Translations under genes and position numbers: made by a program | Part shown: positions 1 through 9,752 of the stretch, piece after piece | Layout: each line of letters begins with the position of its first letter | Numbering within the stretch: the first letter of the stretch is position 1 | NCBI RefSeq assembly: GCF_001658005.1 | Contig: NZ_CP015986.1 | Span: forward strand, 248,001-312,000 | Length of the DNA: 64,000 nucleotides | Direction: 5' to 3' | Source of the DNA: Sphingobium sp. EP60837 | GTDB taxonomy: Bacteria > Pseudomonadota > Alphaproteobacteria > Sphingomonadales > Sphingomonadaceae | The notes under the pieces: generated by a model | Told to the model about the DNA's origin: nothing | Database searches by the model: none | What the model saw: only the letters and a program-made list of their open reading frames with translations

Positions 1-1080
1 TTGCGGATTGGACACGCGCGCCGACAGGTCTCCCGCCGTGATGCGCCGGGCTGCCGTCACCAACTCATTCACAGGGCGGACCATCCAGTCAGCCACTGCC
101 AGCGCGATATAGACCGCTATGCCGACAAGCAGCAAAGACCCAACGAACAATGCGACGTTGAAACGAAGCTGCAATGCGCGGGATTGGGCAGCAAATATAT
201 CATAGTCTGAGAGCACTTTTTGCGCGCGTTCGACGTTGCTGAACGCCGTGGAACCGGAATCGCGCGTCGCATACAGATATATTTTCGCACCGGGATAGAG
301 CAGCGTCACCGCTTCGATCTGGTTGGGTTTGGCAGCAACGACGACATTCTCGCCTGCTTCCAACCTTTTAACGACCTCCAGTGACAGCATTTCCGAAGCT
401 GGGCGGCTGTCTGGATCGACGGTGGCTGCAGTACGCGCGACACCGTCCTTGCCGACTTCGATAATCGCCGATCGGTTCAGTTTCCGCGTCACGACCTGAT
501 AGATATAGCCTTCCGCAAAGCGGGGGCTCGAAACATTGGACTGCGTCAGATAGTCGCGGAGGTCGCTCGCCATGGTGACCGTTTCGTCGCCAACCTCCCG
601 CAAATTCTGTTCATAATAGCCGCGGGCGAGGTCGCTTGCATTTTGCAACATTCCGCGTGCGCTGTCGGAAAACCAGAACTGCACGCCATATTGGAACAGG
701 AGGGAAGCGAAAATTACCACCAGCAACATCGGCACGCTGGCGACGATCGAGAAGATGGCGACCAACCGCACGTGAAGCTGACCCTCGCTCCCGATCGCCG
801 ACTGTGCCGCGCGGCGCTTGGCGACCCGGCGTCCCAGTAGAACTAGCAGCGCAATTGCAGGGACAAGATTGCCGACCAGCAGCAGGGCGACGATGGGCGG
901 CGTCAACAACGTGTAGGACTGGCCCTGGCCCGAGAGCAGAAAGTAGGTGAGGCCCGCCGTCCCGAGAAAAAGGAGGAGCGTGATAGTCTCGACCAGCGGC
1001 GCCAGGTGACGACGTAGGAAGGGCGGAAAATATCTCTTCCATGCCCGACCTCGCGTGGAGAGAGTCACTGCACCTTGCAT
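1..1080 (-). CDS. ntrY: Nitrogen regulation sensor histidine kinase NtrY, 5' part (cut by window edge)
   Basis: Membrane sensor kinase that pairs with NtrX and helps control nitrogen and redox metabolism in alphaproteobacteria. Only the first 360 codons lie in the window, so the HisKA and ATPase domains are not visible. The start is the ATG at 1080-1078 (MQGAV). The reading frame stays open to position 1. Three hydrophobic segments are seen near residues 28-46, 55-77 and 92-115. A roughly 180-residue extracytoplasmic region follows, then another membrane segment near 310-330. The last visible residues (VTAARRITAGDLSARVSNPQ) are a HAMP linker. This matches the usual NtrY layout. It lies 95 bases downstream of ntrC on the same strand, as in the conserved ntrBC-ntrYX order. 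Identity rests on order plus topology and is quite secure. Confidence 0.9.
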   Translation of the reverse strand, partial: MQGAVTLSTRGRAWKRYFPPFLRRHLAPLVETITLLLFLGTAGLTYFLLSGQGQSYTLLTPPIVALLLVGNLVPAIALLVLLGRRVAKRRAAQSAIGSEGQLHVRLVAIFSIVASVPMLLVVIFASLLFQYGVQFWFSDSARGMLQNASDLARGYYEQNLREVGDETVTMASDLRDYLTQSNVSSPRFAEGYIYQVVTRKLNRSAIIEVGKDGVARTAATVDPDSRPASEMLSLEVVKRLEAGENVVVAAKPNQIEAVTLLYPGAKIYLYATRDSGSTAFSNVERAQKVLSDYDIFAAQSRALQLRFNVALFVGSLLLVGIAVYIALAVADWMVRPVNELVTAARRITAGDLSARVSNPQ

Positions 1081-1175
1081 AGTGGCTTTCTTACAACAAC
1101 GCCGTGCTTGTTCAAACACAGTAATTAGGGCGGCGTGTCCCTTGGCCGGACACTTCAGTCGGCTCGTCCCAGCGA

Positions 1176-2621
1176 TCAGTCCGCAATGCGCAATTGGAGC
1201 GGGTCCAATCCATAGTCCGTCAGCTTTTTCCGCAGAGTGTTCCGGTTGATCCCCAGGAGCCCGGCCGCGCGAATCTGATTGCCGTCCACGCTCGCCAGCG
1301 TTTCCTGGAACAAGATTGGCTCGATTACGGCGAGCAGGTCGTCATGCAAATTCCGGTTGGGCTGGCCTAGGCCAATGCCCAGCTGCCGCTTCGCCCATTC
1401 CCGTACGGCCTGACCAAGTTGATCCGCCGGCGCCGCATAATCGGCTGGCACCATGTCGAGCGGTAGGCTGTTACGAAGCACATCTGCCGCAATCACATTT
1501 TCACGGCTTAGCACCGCGAGCCGCTGCATAAGATTCTGCAACTCGCGGACATTGCCTGGCCAATGATAGGCCATCAGAAGCTGTGCCGCGTCGTCGGAGA
1601 GTGACTTGCGCGGCAACCCCTCTTGCGCGGCGCGATCAAGGAAATGCCTGGCCAACAAGATCACATCCTCCCGTCGCTCCCGCAGCGCTGGCAGTGAGAT
1701 GGGCACGACATTCAACCGGTAGTAGAGATCCTGCCGGAATTTGTTTTCCTCGATCAGCCGCGGCAGGTCTTTATTTGTAGCGGCGATGATGCGGACATTC
1801 ACGCGTACGGGCTTGGATCCGCCGACGGTCGTCACCTCGCCTGATTGTAAAACGCGCAGCAACCGCGTCTGCGCCTCCATCGGCATGTCCCCGATTTCAT
1901 CGAGGAAGAGCGTGCCGCCCTGCGCCTGCTCGAACTTTCCGGCTGTCCGAACACTCGCCCCTGTGAAAGCGCCCTTTTCATAACCGAACAGTTCGGCTTC
2001 AATCAGTTCGCGCGGAATGGCCGCCATATTGATCGCGACGAAGGGCTTCGTACGGCGCTGACCCAAGACATGAATAGCCTCGGCCACCAGTTCCTTTCCG
2101 GTCCCCGACTCGCCCAATACCAGTATTGAAAGGTCATTGGACAATACGCGCGCGATGGTCCTGTAAACCTCCTGCATCGCCGGAGAACGACCGACCAAAG
2201 GCAAACCGTCGTGGGGCAGTGCGCCCTCCGCCCCGTCGCTTTCATTAACTTTGCCAGTGCCCAGCGCATCGCCGACCGCCCGGGCAAGTTCGTTAAGATC
2301 GAACGGCTTGGGCAGATATTCGAAAGCGCCCTTTTCTGTCGCTCGAATGGCAGTATTCAGCGTATTCTGTGCCGAAAGGACGATCACGCTCAAGCCGGGC
2401 TTGCGCTCCAATATGTCCGCCACACCGTCCAGCCCATCTCCGTCGGGCAGCATGACGTCCGTGATCAGTACGTCAGGGGCAAAGCTGTCGATCAAAGCGC
2501 CACGTTCGCGGATCGACGAGGCGGTCTTGACCTTGTGCCCCTGCCGCCTCAGCGCTTCACCCACCACAACGCAGATGGCGGGATCGTCATCGACGACAAG
2601 GATCGAACCTGTGACCGACAT
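1176..2621 (-). CDS. ntrC: Nitrogen assimilation response regulator NtrC (sigma-54 activator)
   Basis: Response regulator that activates sigma-54 promoters of nitrogen assimilation genes when phosphorylated by NtrB. It has 481 residues, the usual NtrC size. The receiver domain (about 1-120) has the acidic DDD pocket and phospho-acceptor D55. The AAA+ domain (about 140-380) has Walker A GESGTGKE at 170-177, the sigma-54 contact motif GAFTGA at 217-222 and Walker B ending LFLDEIGD at 238-245. A Fis-type helix-turn-helix closes the protein (GNQIRAAGLLGINRNTLRKK). Its ATG overlaps the ntrB stop by one base (TGATG), so the two are translationally coupled. All key residues are intact. Confidence 0.97.
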   Translation of the reverse strand: MSVTGSILVVDDDPAICVVVGEALRRQGHKVKTASSIRERGALIDSFAPDVLITDVMLPDGDGLDGVADILERKPGLSVIVLSAQNTLNTAIRATEKGAFEYLPKPFDLNELARAVGDALGTGKVNESDGAEGALPHDGLPLVGRSPAMQEVYRTIARVLSNDLSILVLGESGTGKELVAEAIHVLGQRRTKPFVAINMAAIPRELIEAELFGYEKGAFTGASVRTAGKFEQAQGGTLFLDEIGDMPMEAQTRLLRVLQSGEVTTVGGSKPVRVNVRIIAATNKDLPRLIEENKFRQDLYYRLNVVPISLPALRERREDVILLARHFLDRAAQEGLPRKSLSDDAAQLLMAYHWPGNVRELQNLMQRLAVLSRENVIAADVLRNSLPLDMVPADYAAPADQLGQAVREWAKRQLGIGLGQPNRNLHDDLLAVIEPILFQETLASVDGNQIRAAGLLGINRNTLRKKLTDYGLDPLQLRIAD

Positions 2622-3730
2622 CAGGGCATCCCCATGGGCAGGAGGATGCGGAAGGTCGATTCCCCCGCTTCCTGATCGCGTGAATATTGGACGAAGCCGT
2701 TCATGTCCCGCACCAGCTTATCGACAAGGGCAAGCCCCAGGCCCTGGCCGTCCCGCTTGCCGGTGATGAATGGGTTGAAAAGGTGGTCCAATATGTGTTC
2801 CGGCACGCCTGGGCCGTTATCGATCACCAATATCTCGATCGGCAGCACCGCGCTGCCCTTGCCGTCGCCGACGACCACAGAGACGCCATGGCGAAACGCC
2901 GTCTCCACACGGATGCGCGGTTTCTCGCTATGTTCGAGCGCCTCTGCGGCGTTCTTCAACAGGTTGATCATCACCTGCACCAGTGCATCGTCGTTGATGA
3001 TCGCAAATGGAAGAGATGGGTCGTAACGCTTTATAATCCTGATATTTCTGGCAAAACCCGCAGCCGCGATGTTGGCCGCGCGATCTATAAGCGGGTAGAT
3101 ATTGCCCGCGTGACATTCCAGCGTACGATCGGTCGTGAAATCCTGCATCCGATCGATCAGTGCGGCGATCCGATCCACCTCATTGCAGATCAACTGCGTC
3201 AGCGCCACGTCCCGGCCCCCGTTGCCCGACTCCAGCAATTGGGCGGCGCCACGTATTCCGGAAAGCGGATTTTTTATTTCATGCGCCAAGATGGCGGCGG
3301 CCCCTATCGCCGACCGGGCTCCCCCGGCCGTTCCCCGATGCCCGATCTTCCGCGCCTGGCTCTGCGCGTGGATGGATACCACGCGCCATCCTTCATGATC
3401 GATGATGGGCGCGATCATCAGGTCCACTTCCGTCTCGGCAGTCCGGCCTGCGTGCACCTTTACGTCATAGGCCGCGATTGGCTTGTTGCTGTGCCAGATA
3501 TCGAAGCGCGCGCCCATTTCCGCCATGCGGATCGTGCGCGCGACGTCACTGCCAACGATCGCCGACCGCGCCATGTTCAGCAATGTTTCTGCCCGGACAT
3601 TGGCGTCAGCGATACGATTGTCCGGTGCCACTATCAGCGTCGCCACCGGCAGCGCAGTCATCAATTCGGACAGCGAAGGCCCGTCCTGCTGCATCCGGGG
3701 CGGCGGGACGGTCGTCAGCGGCATGGTCAT
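2621..3730 (-). CDS. ntrB: Nitrogen regulation histidine kinase NtrB (soluble)
   Basis: Cytoplasmic kinase/phosphatase that sets the phosphorylation state of NtrC in response to nitrogen status through PII protein (family knowledge). It has 369 residues and no membrane segment. A PAS-like sensor region covers about 20-125. The HisKA box has the phospho-accepting H150 in [13 protein letters not shown]. The ATPase domain has an N-box ending in N260, a G1 box DNGPG at 304-308 and a G2 box GQGLGLAL at 329-336. It overlaps dusB upstream by four bases (ATGA) and ntrC downstream by one base, which indicates one transcript dusB-ntrB-ntrC. Confidence 0.96.
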   Translation of the reverse strand: MTMPLTTVPPPRMQQDGPSLSELMTALPVATLIVAPDNRIADANVRAETLLNMARSAIVGSDVARTIRMAEMGARFDIWHSNKPIAAYDVKVHAGRTAETEVDLMIAPIIDHEGWRVVSIHAQSQARKIGHRGTAGGARSAIGAAAILAHEIKNPLSGIRGAAQLLESGNGGRDVALTQLICNEVDRIAALIDRMQDFTTDRTLECHAGNIYPLIDRAANIAAAGFARNIRIIKRYDPSLPFAIINDDALVQVMINLLKNAAEALEHSEKPRIRVETAFRHGVSVVVGDGKGSAVLPIEILVIDNGPGVPEHILDHLFNPFITGKRDGQGLGLALVDKLVRDMNGFVQYSRDQEAGESTFRILLPMGMP

Positions 3731-4746
3731 GCGGCCTTGCGCGTCTCGATCGCCCCGTCCTGTGCAATCAGCGGTTCGTAGAAATTGGCAAGCATGTCGA
3801 GCACTACGGCGCCATCCGGTTCCTGGTTCACGGCGTTGCGGAACTCAGCTGATCCGGTGAGGCCCTTCGTGTACCAACCGATATGTTTGCGCGCCATGTT
3901 AACGCCGGTCAAACCATCATAATGATCGAGCATTGCACGATAATGCTCTGTAATCAGTTGATATTGTTCCTCAAGGGAAGGATCGGAAAGACGCTGGCCC
4001 GTACGGAACCAGTGCATCACTTGGCCGATCAACCACGGCCGTCCATAAGCACCCCGCCCGATCATGACGCCATCGGCTCCGCTCTGATCCAGTGCCGTTT
4101 CCGCATCCTCGATCGAGCAGATGTCACCGTTGACAATCACGGGCAGCGATACTGCTTCCTTAACGCTCCGCACGAAAGCCCAGTCCGCGCTGCCCTTATA
4201 CATTTGGCAGCGGGTTCGCCCATGAACGGTAATCATCTTCGCGCCCAGATCTTCGGCGATCCGCGCCAGTTCAGGCGCATTGAGGCTGGCGTGATCCCAG
4301 CCCATTCGCATCTTGACGGTGACCGGTACGTCCACCGCCTTCACCGTCGCTTCGATCAGTGCTGCGGCGAGCGGCAGGTCACGCATCAGCGCGCTGCCCG
4401 CATCGCCGTTCACGACCTTTTTCACAGGACAGCCCATGTTGATGTCGATGATCGCCGCGCCGCGATCGGCATTCAACTTGGCCGCCTCCGCCATCTCGAC
4501 CGGTGAACAACCGGCAAGCTGCATCGACACCGGCTCCTCCACGGGATGCCAGGCAGCCTTCTGAAGTGATTGCCGCGTCTCGCGGATCATCGCTGCTGTG
4601 GCAATCATCTCGGTTACGTTCAGGCCCGAACCGTAGCGGCGCACCAAAGTGCGGAACGGCATGTCCGTAACGCCAGTCATGGGCGCCAGGATCACGGGCA
4701 TGTCGATTGTCACCGGACCGACAGAAATGGGGGAAAGAGCGCGCAT
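3727..4746 (-). CDS. dusB: tRNA-dihydrouridine synthase DusB (NifR3)
   Basis: FMN-dependent enzyme that reduces specific uridines in tRNA to dihydrouridine. The TIM-barrel Dus family is clear: the N-terminal FMN-binding region has LAPMTGVTD, and the catalytic cysteine sits in INMGCPVKK near residue 106. VNGDI and [13 protein letters not shown], also phosphate/FMN-binding elements, are present. The ATG at 4746 was chosen; in-frame GTG and TTG codons just upstream are less likely. Length 339 residues is normal. It heads the ntr operon, the well-known nifR3-ntrB-ntrC arrangement, with a four-base overlap into ntrB. A 102-base divergent spacer separates it from ispDF. Confidence 0.95.
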   Translation of the reverse strand: MRALSPISVGPVTIDMPVILAPMTGVTDMPFRTLVRRYGSGLNVTEMIATAAMIRETRQSLQKAAWHPVEEPVSMQLAGCSPVEMAEAAKLNADRGAAIIDINMGCPVKKVVNGDAGSALMRDLPLAAALIEATVKAVDVPVTVKMRMGWDHASLNAPELARIAEDLGAKMITVHGRTRCQMYKGSADWAFVRSVKEAVSLPVIVNGDICSIEDAETALDQSGADGVMIGRGAYGRPWLIGQVMHWFRTGQRLSDPSLEEQYQLITEHYRAMLDHYDGLTGVNMARKHIGWYTKGLTGSAEFRNAVNQEPDGAVVLDMLANFYEPLIAQDGAIETRKAA

Positions 4747-4848
4747 CACCAACTTTGCCTAAAAAACAGGCAGCCCTTAGCCGAAAAGCGGCCCAACGGC
4801 AAGCAAGCGGCTCTGGCGAAGCGCATTGCCCTGGGCTACAGGCGCGAC

Positions 4849-6024
4849 ATGACAGGGAGCAAGTACAAGACCGTCGCGCTCGTCGTCGCGGCCGGCCAGG
4901 GTAGCCGAGCGGGTGGAGACCTGCCCAAGCAGTTCCGCCGAATCGGCGGCAAAGCCGTACTAACCCATGCCGTCGATGCTTTTAGCGCGCACCCGGCAGT
5001 CGATGCGATAATGCTCGTTATCGGCGCTGGGCAGGAAGAAGTTGTCGCATCATTGATCTCCGACGGCCAGGTTGCCGCAGTAGTGCAGGGCGCAGACAGC
5101 CGCCGCGGCTCGGTTCGGGCCGGGCTGGAGGCGATCGCGGCGGCCGGAGGCCCCGACCGCGTGCTTATTCACGATGCCGCTCGCCCCTTTCTGCCGCCCG
5201 TAATAGTCGATCGCCTTCTGAAAGCACTCGAAACTGCGGTGGGCGCGGTTCCCGTCCTGCCCGTCGCCGATACCCTTATCCGCGGCATCGAGGATCATAT
5301 TGGAGAGGTCGTGGATCGCTCCAATCTTTTTAGGGTGCAAACGCCGCAGGCCTTTCACTTCAGGGCCATTCTCGCCGCGCATCGTAATTGGGACAGCGGG
5401 CGCGATGCCACCGACGATGCGCAGATGCTCCGCGAGCGCGGCCATGACGTCACTCTCGTCGATGGCGATGAAAGGCTAGAGAAATTGACCTACCCGCAAG
5501 ATTTCAGCAGGGCGGAAACATGGCTTTCAAGCCAGCGGACGACCCGCGTCGGCATGGGCTATGACGTTCATCGCCTTGCGATTGGTGAGGAGCTTTGGCT
5601 GGGCGGCGTCCAGATCGACCATGACCGAGGGCTTTCCGGTCATAGCGATGCCGATGTCGCGATCCATGCTATTGTCGATGCGTTGCTCGGCGCACTGGCG
5701 GAAGGAGACATTGGCAGCCATTTTCCGCCGTCCGACCCCCAATGGCGGGGCGCTGCGTCTTCGCGCTTCCTGGAATATGCAGGAGCCCGGGTGGCGCATC
5801 GTAACGGGCGCATCGATCACATCGACCTTACCATCATCTGCGAAGCGCCCAAGATTGGCCCGCATCGGGAAGCCATGCGGGTGAGGATCAGCGAGATCCT
5901 CGCCATTCCGATCGAACGGGTGAGCGTAAAGGCCACCACGACCGAGCGGTTGGGATTTACAGGGCGTCGCGAAGGTATTGCCGCGCAAGCAGTTGCAACC
6001 ATCTCCCTCCCCGCGCTATTCTGA
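4849..6024 (+). CDS. ispDF: Bifunctional IspD-IspF (MEP pathway)
   Basis: Two steps of the non-mevalonate isoprenoid pathway in one 391-residue chain. The N-terminal half (about 1-225) is 2-C-methyl-D-erythritol 4-phosphate cytidylyltransferase, shown by VVAAGQGSRAGGDLPKQF and HDAARPF. The C-terminal half (about 230-391) is 2-C-methyl-D-erythritol 2,4-cyclodiphosphate synthase, shown by GMGYDVHRL, GHSDADV and the KATTTERLGFTGR tail. The fusion is common in alphaproteobacteria. The frame is open well upstream, but the ATG at 4849 begins the conserved IspD sequence. cinA follows after only three bases, so the two are probably co-transcribed. Confidence 0.97.
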   Translation: MTGSKYKTVALVVAAGQGSRAGGDLPKQFRRIGGKAVLTHAVDAFSAHPAVDAIMLVIGAGQEEVVASLISDGQVAAVVQGADSRRGSVRAGLEAIAAAGGPDRVLIHDAARPFLPPVIVDRLLKALETAVGAVPVLPVADTLIRGIEDHIGEVVDRSNLFRVQTPQAFHFRAILAAHRNWDSGRDATDDAQMLRERGHDVTLVDGDERLEKLTYPQDFSRAETWLSSQRTTRVGMGYDVHRLAIGEELWLGGVQIDHDRGLSGHSDADVAIHAIVDALLGALAEGDIGSHFPPSDPQWRGAASSRFLEYAGARVAHRNGRIDHIDLTIICEAPKIGPHREAMRVRISEILAIPIERVSVKATTTERLGFTGRREGIAAQAVATISLPALF

Positions 6025-6027
6025 GCC

Positions 6028-6540
6028 ATGCCCGACAGCATTCTTCCCGCGCCCTTGGTCGAACTGGCCGAACGCGTCATCATCGCCAACCGCCGCGCTG
6101 GCCGAACCATTGCCGTTGCGGAAAGCTGCACCGGGGGTCTCGTGTCCGCGGCACTCACTGAAATCGCGGGCTCGTCGGAGGTGTTCGAGGCGGGATTTAT
6201 TACTTATTCCAATGATATGAAGAATGAGTTGCTTAAAGTTTCGCAGGATGTTCTGGAAACTTTCGGAGCCGTCTCGATCGCAACCGCATGGGCGATGGCG
6301 CAAGGCGCGCTCACCAAAAGCCATGCCAATGTCGCGGTAGCCATAACCGGCATCGCCGGCCCCGGCGGCGGTTCAGAGCAGAAGCCGGTGGGCACCGTCG
6401 TCTTTGCCCGCGCCGAACGCGGCGGCAACCCTGACAAGGTCGTAGCCGACATGCATCATTTTGAAGATAGCGGGCGCGGCGGCGTCCGGCTTCAGGCGGC
6501 GCTCTGCGCGCTCGAACTGCTCTTGCCCGAGTCGCCGTAA
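6028..6540 (+). CDS. pncC: CinA C-terminal domain protein (nicotinamide-nucleotide amidohydrolase)
   Basis: A 170-residue stand-alone CinA C-terminal domain. This family deamidates nicotinamide mononucleotide to nicotinate mononucleotide in the pyridine nucleotide salvage cycle. The conserved AESCTGGL (about residues 31-38) and GIAGPGGGS followed by KPVGTV (about 111-125) are present. The N-terminal molybdopterin-binding-like domain of full-length CinA is absent, which is normal for this stand-alone form. It starts three bases after ispDF. Its last 49 bases overlap the convergent gene ending at 6492. Confidence 0.9.
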   Translation: MPDSILPAPLVELAERVIIANRRAGRTIAVAESCTGGLVSAALTEIAGSSEVFEAGFITYSNDMKNELLKVSQDVLETFGAVSIATAWAMAQGALTKSHANVAVAITGIAGPGGGSEQKPVGTVVFARAERGGNPDKVVADMHHFEDSGRGGVRLQAALCALELLLPESP

Positions 6541-6962
6541 AGGTCTGCCGCACGCGTCTCGAACGCGCCGATCATCTTGCGCAGCGCCTTGTCGAACATC
6601 TGCCCAGCCAGCATTTCGAACAGACGGTTCTTGAATTCGAATTCCACCTCGAAATCTACCAGCACCCCGCCCCGCCCGTCGTCGCGAAAGCGCCATTGGT
6701 TGTGAAGATGCTTCAACGGACCCTCAAGATAGTCCACCCGCACAAAATCGGGGCGATGCTTGTGCACCCTACTGGTGAAGCTCTCCTTGATTCCCTTGAA
6801 GCCCACGATCATGTCCGCGATCATTTCAGAGTCGCTGTCTGATCGCACCCGGATGGCACTCACCCAGGGCAGGAACTCAGGATAAGCCACCACATCGGAA
6901 ACGAGATTGAACATCTGATCCGGCGAATAGGGAAGCGGCCTTGTCTCGTGATGCTTGGGCAT
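6492..6962 (-). CDS. Coq10/RatA-like START-fold (SRPBCC) protein
   Basis: A 156-residue polyketide-cyclase/START-fold protein related to mitochondrial Coq10 (ubiquinone binding) and bacterial RatA. The N-terminus (TRPLPYSPDQMFNLVSDV) and the YPEFLPWVSAIRVRS stretch are typical. The ATG at 6962 is chosen because similarity begins at MPKHHETR; upstream codons fall inside lipA. It follows lipA by four bases on the same strand, so they form an operon; this lipA pairing is common in alphaproteobacteria. Family knowledge favours a ubiquinone-chaperone role over a toxin role here. Its 3' end overlaps cinA by 49 bases tail to tail. Confidence 0.85.
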   Translation of the reverse strand: MPKHHETRPLPYSPDQMFNLVSDVVAYPEFLPWVSAIRVRSDSDSEMIADMIVGFKGIKESFTSRVHKHRPDFVRVDYLEGPLKHLHNQWRFRDDGRGGVLVDFEVEFEFKNRLFEMLAGQMFDKALRKMIGAFETRAADLYGDSGKSSSSAQSAA

Positions 6963-6966
6963 TGGT

Positions 6967-7902
6967 TCAGCGTGCCGCCTTGGCCAGTTGCGCCTCACGC
7001 GCCGCACGCATCTCCGCAAAGTCCTTGCCCGCATGATAGCTGGAACGGGTCAGCGGGCTGGACGCGACCTGCAAAAAGCCCTTAGCGCGCGCAATCGCGG
7101 CATAGGCGTTGAACGCAGCGGGCGTCACAAACTCCATCACCTTGGCATGTTTCGGGGTCGGCTGCAGATATTGGCCCATGGTCAAGAAATCGATGTCGGC
7201 GGAGCGCATGTCGTCCATGACCTGGTGAACTTCCAATCGCTCCTCGCCCAAGCCCAGCATGATGCCCGATTTGGTGAAGATCGAAGGGTCGAGCTTCTTG
7301 ACCGACTCCAGAAGACGCAGCGACGCATAATAGCGCGCACCGGGACGAATGGTCGGGTAGAGCCTCGGCACCGTCTCCAGATTGTGGTTATAGACGTCCG
7401 GCCGCGCAGCCACGATCATCTCGACGGCCCGCTCATGCTTGTTCCGGAAATCTGGCGTCAAAATCTCGATGGTCGTATCCGGAGTCGTGCGACGCAGCGC
7501 CTCGATCACTTTCACGAACTGCGACGCGCCGCCATCGGGTAGGTCGTCCCGATCCACCGAAGTGATGACGATATGTTCGAGCCCCATCTCCGCACAGGCA
7601 TCGGCGAGGTTCTGCGGCTCATTAGGATCGACCTTACGCGGCATGCCTGTCTTGACGTTGCAGAAGGCGCAGGCCCGGGTGCAAACGTCGCCCAGGATCA
7701 TCACCGTCGCATGCTTCTTGGTCCAGCATTCACCGATATTGGGACAGGCCGCTTCTTCGCAGACCGTCGCGAGCCCCTTTTCGCGCATCAGTTTACGCGT
7801 TTCGTGATAGCCTGGGCTGGTCGGCGCCTTGACGCGGATCCAGTCCGGCTTGCGGACACGTTGCGGCTGGGGCGGGACGGGAATAGCGGCACTATCGGTC
7901 AT
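6967..7902 (-). CDS. lipA: Lipoyl synthase LipA
   Basis: Radical SAM enzyme that inserts two sulfurs into octanoyl-protein to make lipoate for the 2-oxoacid dehydrogenases. It has 311 residues. Auxiliary cluster cysteines C48, C53 and C59 and the radical-SAM triad C74, C78 and C81 (CxxxCxxC) are all seen. The C-terminal serine motif ([11 protein letters not shown]) is also present. The ATG at 7902 (MTDSAAIPV) is preferred; the frame stays open further upstream but without similarity to the family. The gene faces away from the carbonic anhydrase gene across 65 bases and is followed at four bases by the Coq10-like gene. Confidence 0.97.
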   Translation of the reverse strand: MTDSAAIPVPPQPQRVRKPDWIRVKAPTSPGYHETRKLMREKGLATVCEEAACPNIGECWTKKHATVMILGDVCTRACAFCNVKTGMPRKVDPNEPQNLADACAEMGLEHIVITSVDRDDLPDGGASQFVKVIEALRRTTPDTTIEILTPDFRNKHERAVEMIVAARPDVYNHNLETVPRLYPTIRPGARYYASLRLLESVKKLDPSIFTKSGIMLGLGEERLEVHQVMDDMRSADIDFLTMGQYLQPTPKHAKVMEFVTPAAFNAYAAIARAKGFLQVASSPLTRSSYHAGKDFAEMRAAREAQLAKAAR

Positions 7903-7967
7903 GCGCCCCAAATAGCGACGCAAGCACAGACTTGCCAGCCCCCAGATTGTTGGGCAGAGACTTCGCC

Positions 7968-8621
7968 ATGACCGACTTTTCCGACATGCTTGAAGGCTAC
8001 CGCCGCTTCCGCAACACGGGCTGGACACAGCAGCGCGAACGATGGGATGAACTGAGCGAAGGGCAAAGCCCGCGCGTCATGGTCATCGCTTGCTCCGACA
8101 GCCGCGTCGATCCCGCGCAGATATTCGACACCAGCCCGGGCGAGATCTTCGTGGTCCGCAACGTGGCGGCGCTGGTCCCCCCATTTGAAACAAACCCGGG
8201 TCACCATGGCGTGTCGGCAGCGCTGGAGTTCGCCGTGCAGGTGCTCAAGGTCGGTGAGATCGTCGTGATGGGCCATGGCAAGTGCGGCGGCTGCAAGGCG
8301 GCGCTCAGCCAGGAACTGAAGGACGCGCCTCCGGGTGAAGGCGGCTTCATCCACAACTGGATCGACATGCTGCACGATGCGCGGGAGACTGTTATCAACC
8401 GTTTCGGCGAAGATCGTGGCCGCGACGCCCACCGCGCCATGGAACAGGAAGGGGTGAAGATCAGCCTGGCCAATCTGCGTACCTTCCCTTGTGTTCGCGC
8501 CAAGGAAAAGAGCGGGGAGTTAAAGCTGGTAGGCGCATTTTTCGCGATCTCGGATGGCCAGCTTCATCTGCTGGACGAGACGAGCGGACAATTTCAACCG
8601 GCTGCATTGGAAGCCGCCTGA
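7968..8621 (+). CDS. can: Beta-class carbonic anhydrase
   Basis: Zinc enzyme interconverting CO2 and bicarbonate. It has 217 residues. The zinc ligands C42, H103 and C106 lie in ACSDSRVDP and GHGKCGGC, and the D44-R46 catalytic dyad is present. The start [14 protein letters not shown] is chosen because the family alignment begins there; an upstream in-frame ATG at 7932 lies in the lipA promoter spacer. The stop overlaps the start of the NYN gene by one base (TGATG), so three genes from here to acylphosphatase look like one operon. Confidence 0.95.
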   Translation: MTDFSDMLEGYRRFRNTGWTQQRERWDELSEGQSPRVMVIACSDSRVDPAQIFDTSPGEIFVVRNVAALVPPFETNPGHHGVSAALEFAVQVLKVGEIVVMGHGKCGGCKAALSQELKDAPPGEGGFIHNWIDMLHDARETVINRFGEDRGRDAHRAMEQEGVKISLANLRTFPCVRAKEKSGELKLVGAFFAISDGQLHLLDETSGQFQPAALEAA

Positions 8622-9352
8622 TGTCATCGCCGATCCCCAGTGGCGGTAATGTCGCCCTGTTGATCGACGCCGACAACGCCTCTGCTGACCATTTCGACCC
8701 GGTGCTGACTGTCCTTGCCGAACTGGGCACGGTCAACATTCGCCGGGCCTATGGCAATTGGAGCAAACCCGCGCTCAAGGGCTGGGCGCGGCAGGCCGTG
8801 ACCCAGGCCATTGAAACGCAACAGCAGTTCGACCTCACCAAGGGGAAGAATGCGACAGACATGAAGATGACTATCGACGCCATGGACCTAATGGCGGGCG
8901 GGCGAGTCACAGGCTTTGGCCTCATGTCTAGCGACAGCGACTTTACGCCCCTGGTCACGCGCATCCGTCAGCAGGGGATACCCGTCTATGGCTTCGGATC
9001 GGCCAAGACCACCGACGCCTTCCGCAGCGCCTGCACTCGCTTCATTGATGTCGCCGCCCTGCTCCGTGACCAACCCTCCGAGCCTCCCGCAGAGGATGGC
9101 GCGGACGAAAATGGCGATGGCACGGAAGTGTCTCCCGAACTGCTGAAGCTTCTGATCGACGCCTATAATGCCGTAAAACGCGACGAGCAGGGCTATGCCA
9201 GACTAAGCGAGGTCGGCCAGCTGGCGGGCAACCGATCCAGCTTCGACACGCGCAATTATGGGTTCAAGCGGCTTTCCGACCTGATTGGGTCGATCAAGAA
9301 TTTCAAGGTCGAGATTCGCGACGGCCAGACCTGGATCAAGCGGGTACACTAA
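8621..9352 (+). CDS. NYN (PIN-like nuclease) domain protein with C-terminal LOTUS/OST-HTH domain
   Basis: Likely RNase-type protein of the LabA/DUF88 group, 243 residues. The NYN domain (about 8-150) has the acidic metal-binding set D16 and D18 (LLIDADN), D80 (KGKNATDMK) and D105/D107 (SSDSDF), so the active site looks intact. A short acidic linker (about 155-172) follows, then a LOTUS/OST-HTH module (about 174-240), a fold thought to bind RNA. The gene is coupled to carbonic anhydrase (TGATG) and acylphosphatase (TAATG). The RNA target is unknown, and neither neighbour indicates one. Confidence 0.85.
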   Translation: MSSPIPSGGNVALLIDADNASADHFDPVLTVLAELGTVNIRRAYGNWSKPALKGWARQAVTQAIETQQQFDLTKGKNATDMKMTIDAMDLMAGGRVTGFGLMSSDSDFTPLVTRIRQQGIPVYGFGSAKTTDAFRSACTRFIDVAALLRDQPSEPPAEDGADENGDGTEVSPELLKLLIDAYNAVKRDEQGYARLSEVGQLAGNRSSFDTRNYGFKRLSDLIGSIKNFKVEIRDGQTWIKRVH

Positions 9353-9633
9353 TGGGCGTCATCGCCCGCCATCTCATAATCATGGGCCGCGTGCAGGGCG
9401 TATTTTATCGCAATTGGGCGATAGAAACGGCCTCCATGCTTCGCCTGAACGGTTGGGTCCGCAACCGAATGGATGGCAGTGTCGAAGCGGTTATTGAGGG
9501 TGATGAGGAAGCCGTTCAGCAATTTATCGCCCTAGCTCATCAGGGTCCGCGCGCGGCTCAAGTCGCCCGCATCGATGCCAGCGATGCAGCTGTCGAGGGC
9601 CTGACATCATTTTGCAAGCGGCCGACCTGCTGA
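9352..9633 (+). CDS. acyP: Acylphosphatase
   Basis: Small hydrolase of acyl phosphates such as acetyl phosphate or carbamoyl phosphate. It has 93 residues, the standard size. The phosphate cradle and catalytic arginine lie in GRVQGVFYRNW, and the catalytic asparagine in GWVRNRMDGSVE. Its ATG overlaps the NYN gene stop by one base (TAATG). It ends the three-gene operon. Confidence 0.93.
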   Translation: MGVIARHLIIMGRVQGVFYRNWAIETASMLRLNGWVRNRMDGSVEAVIEGDEEAVQQFIALAHQGPRAAQVARIDASDAAVEGLTSFCKRPTC

Positions 9634-9752
9634 ACATCGCCTGCAGCGGCTTAGACTACACCGCGCCCCTAAGGGATCACCCTAGCTATGCTGTGCACAT
9701 GCGCTCGCCGTGATAGCTGGATGAGCGCGCCAACTTCAGCCCGCAATCATGC

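Noticed and set aside
611-1042. 143-codon minus-strand frame
   Set aside because: Shifted frame inside ntrY, which is open across the whole 1-1080 region and has proper membrane and HAMP motifs.
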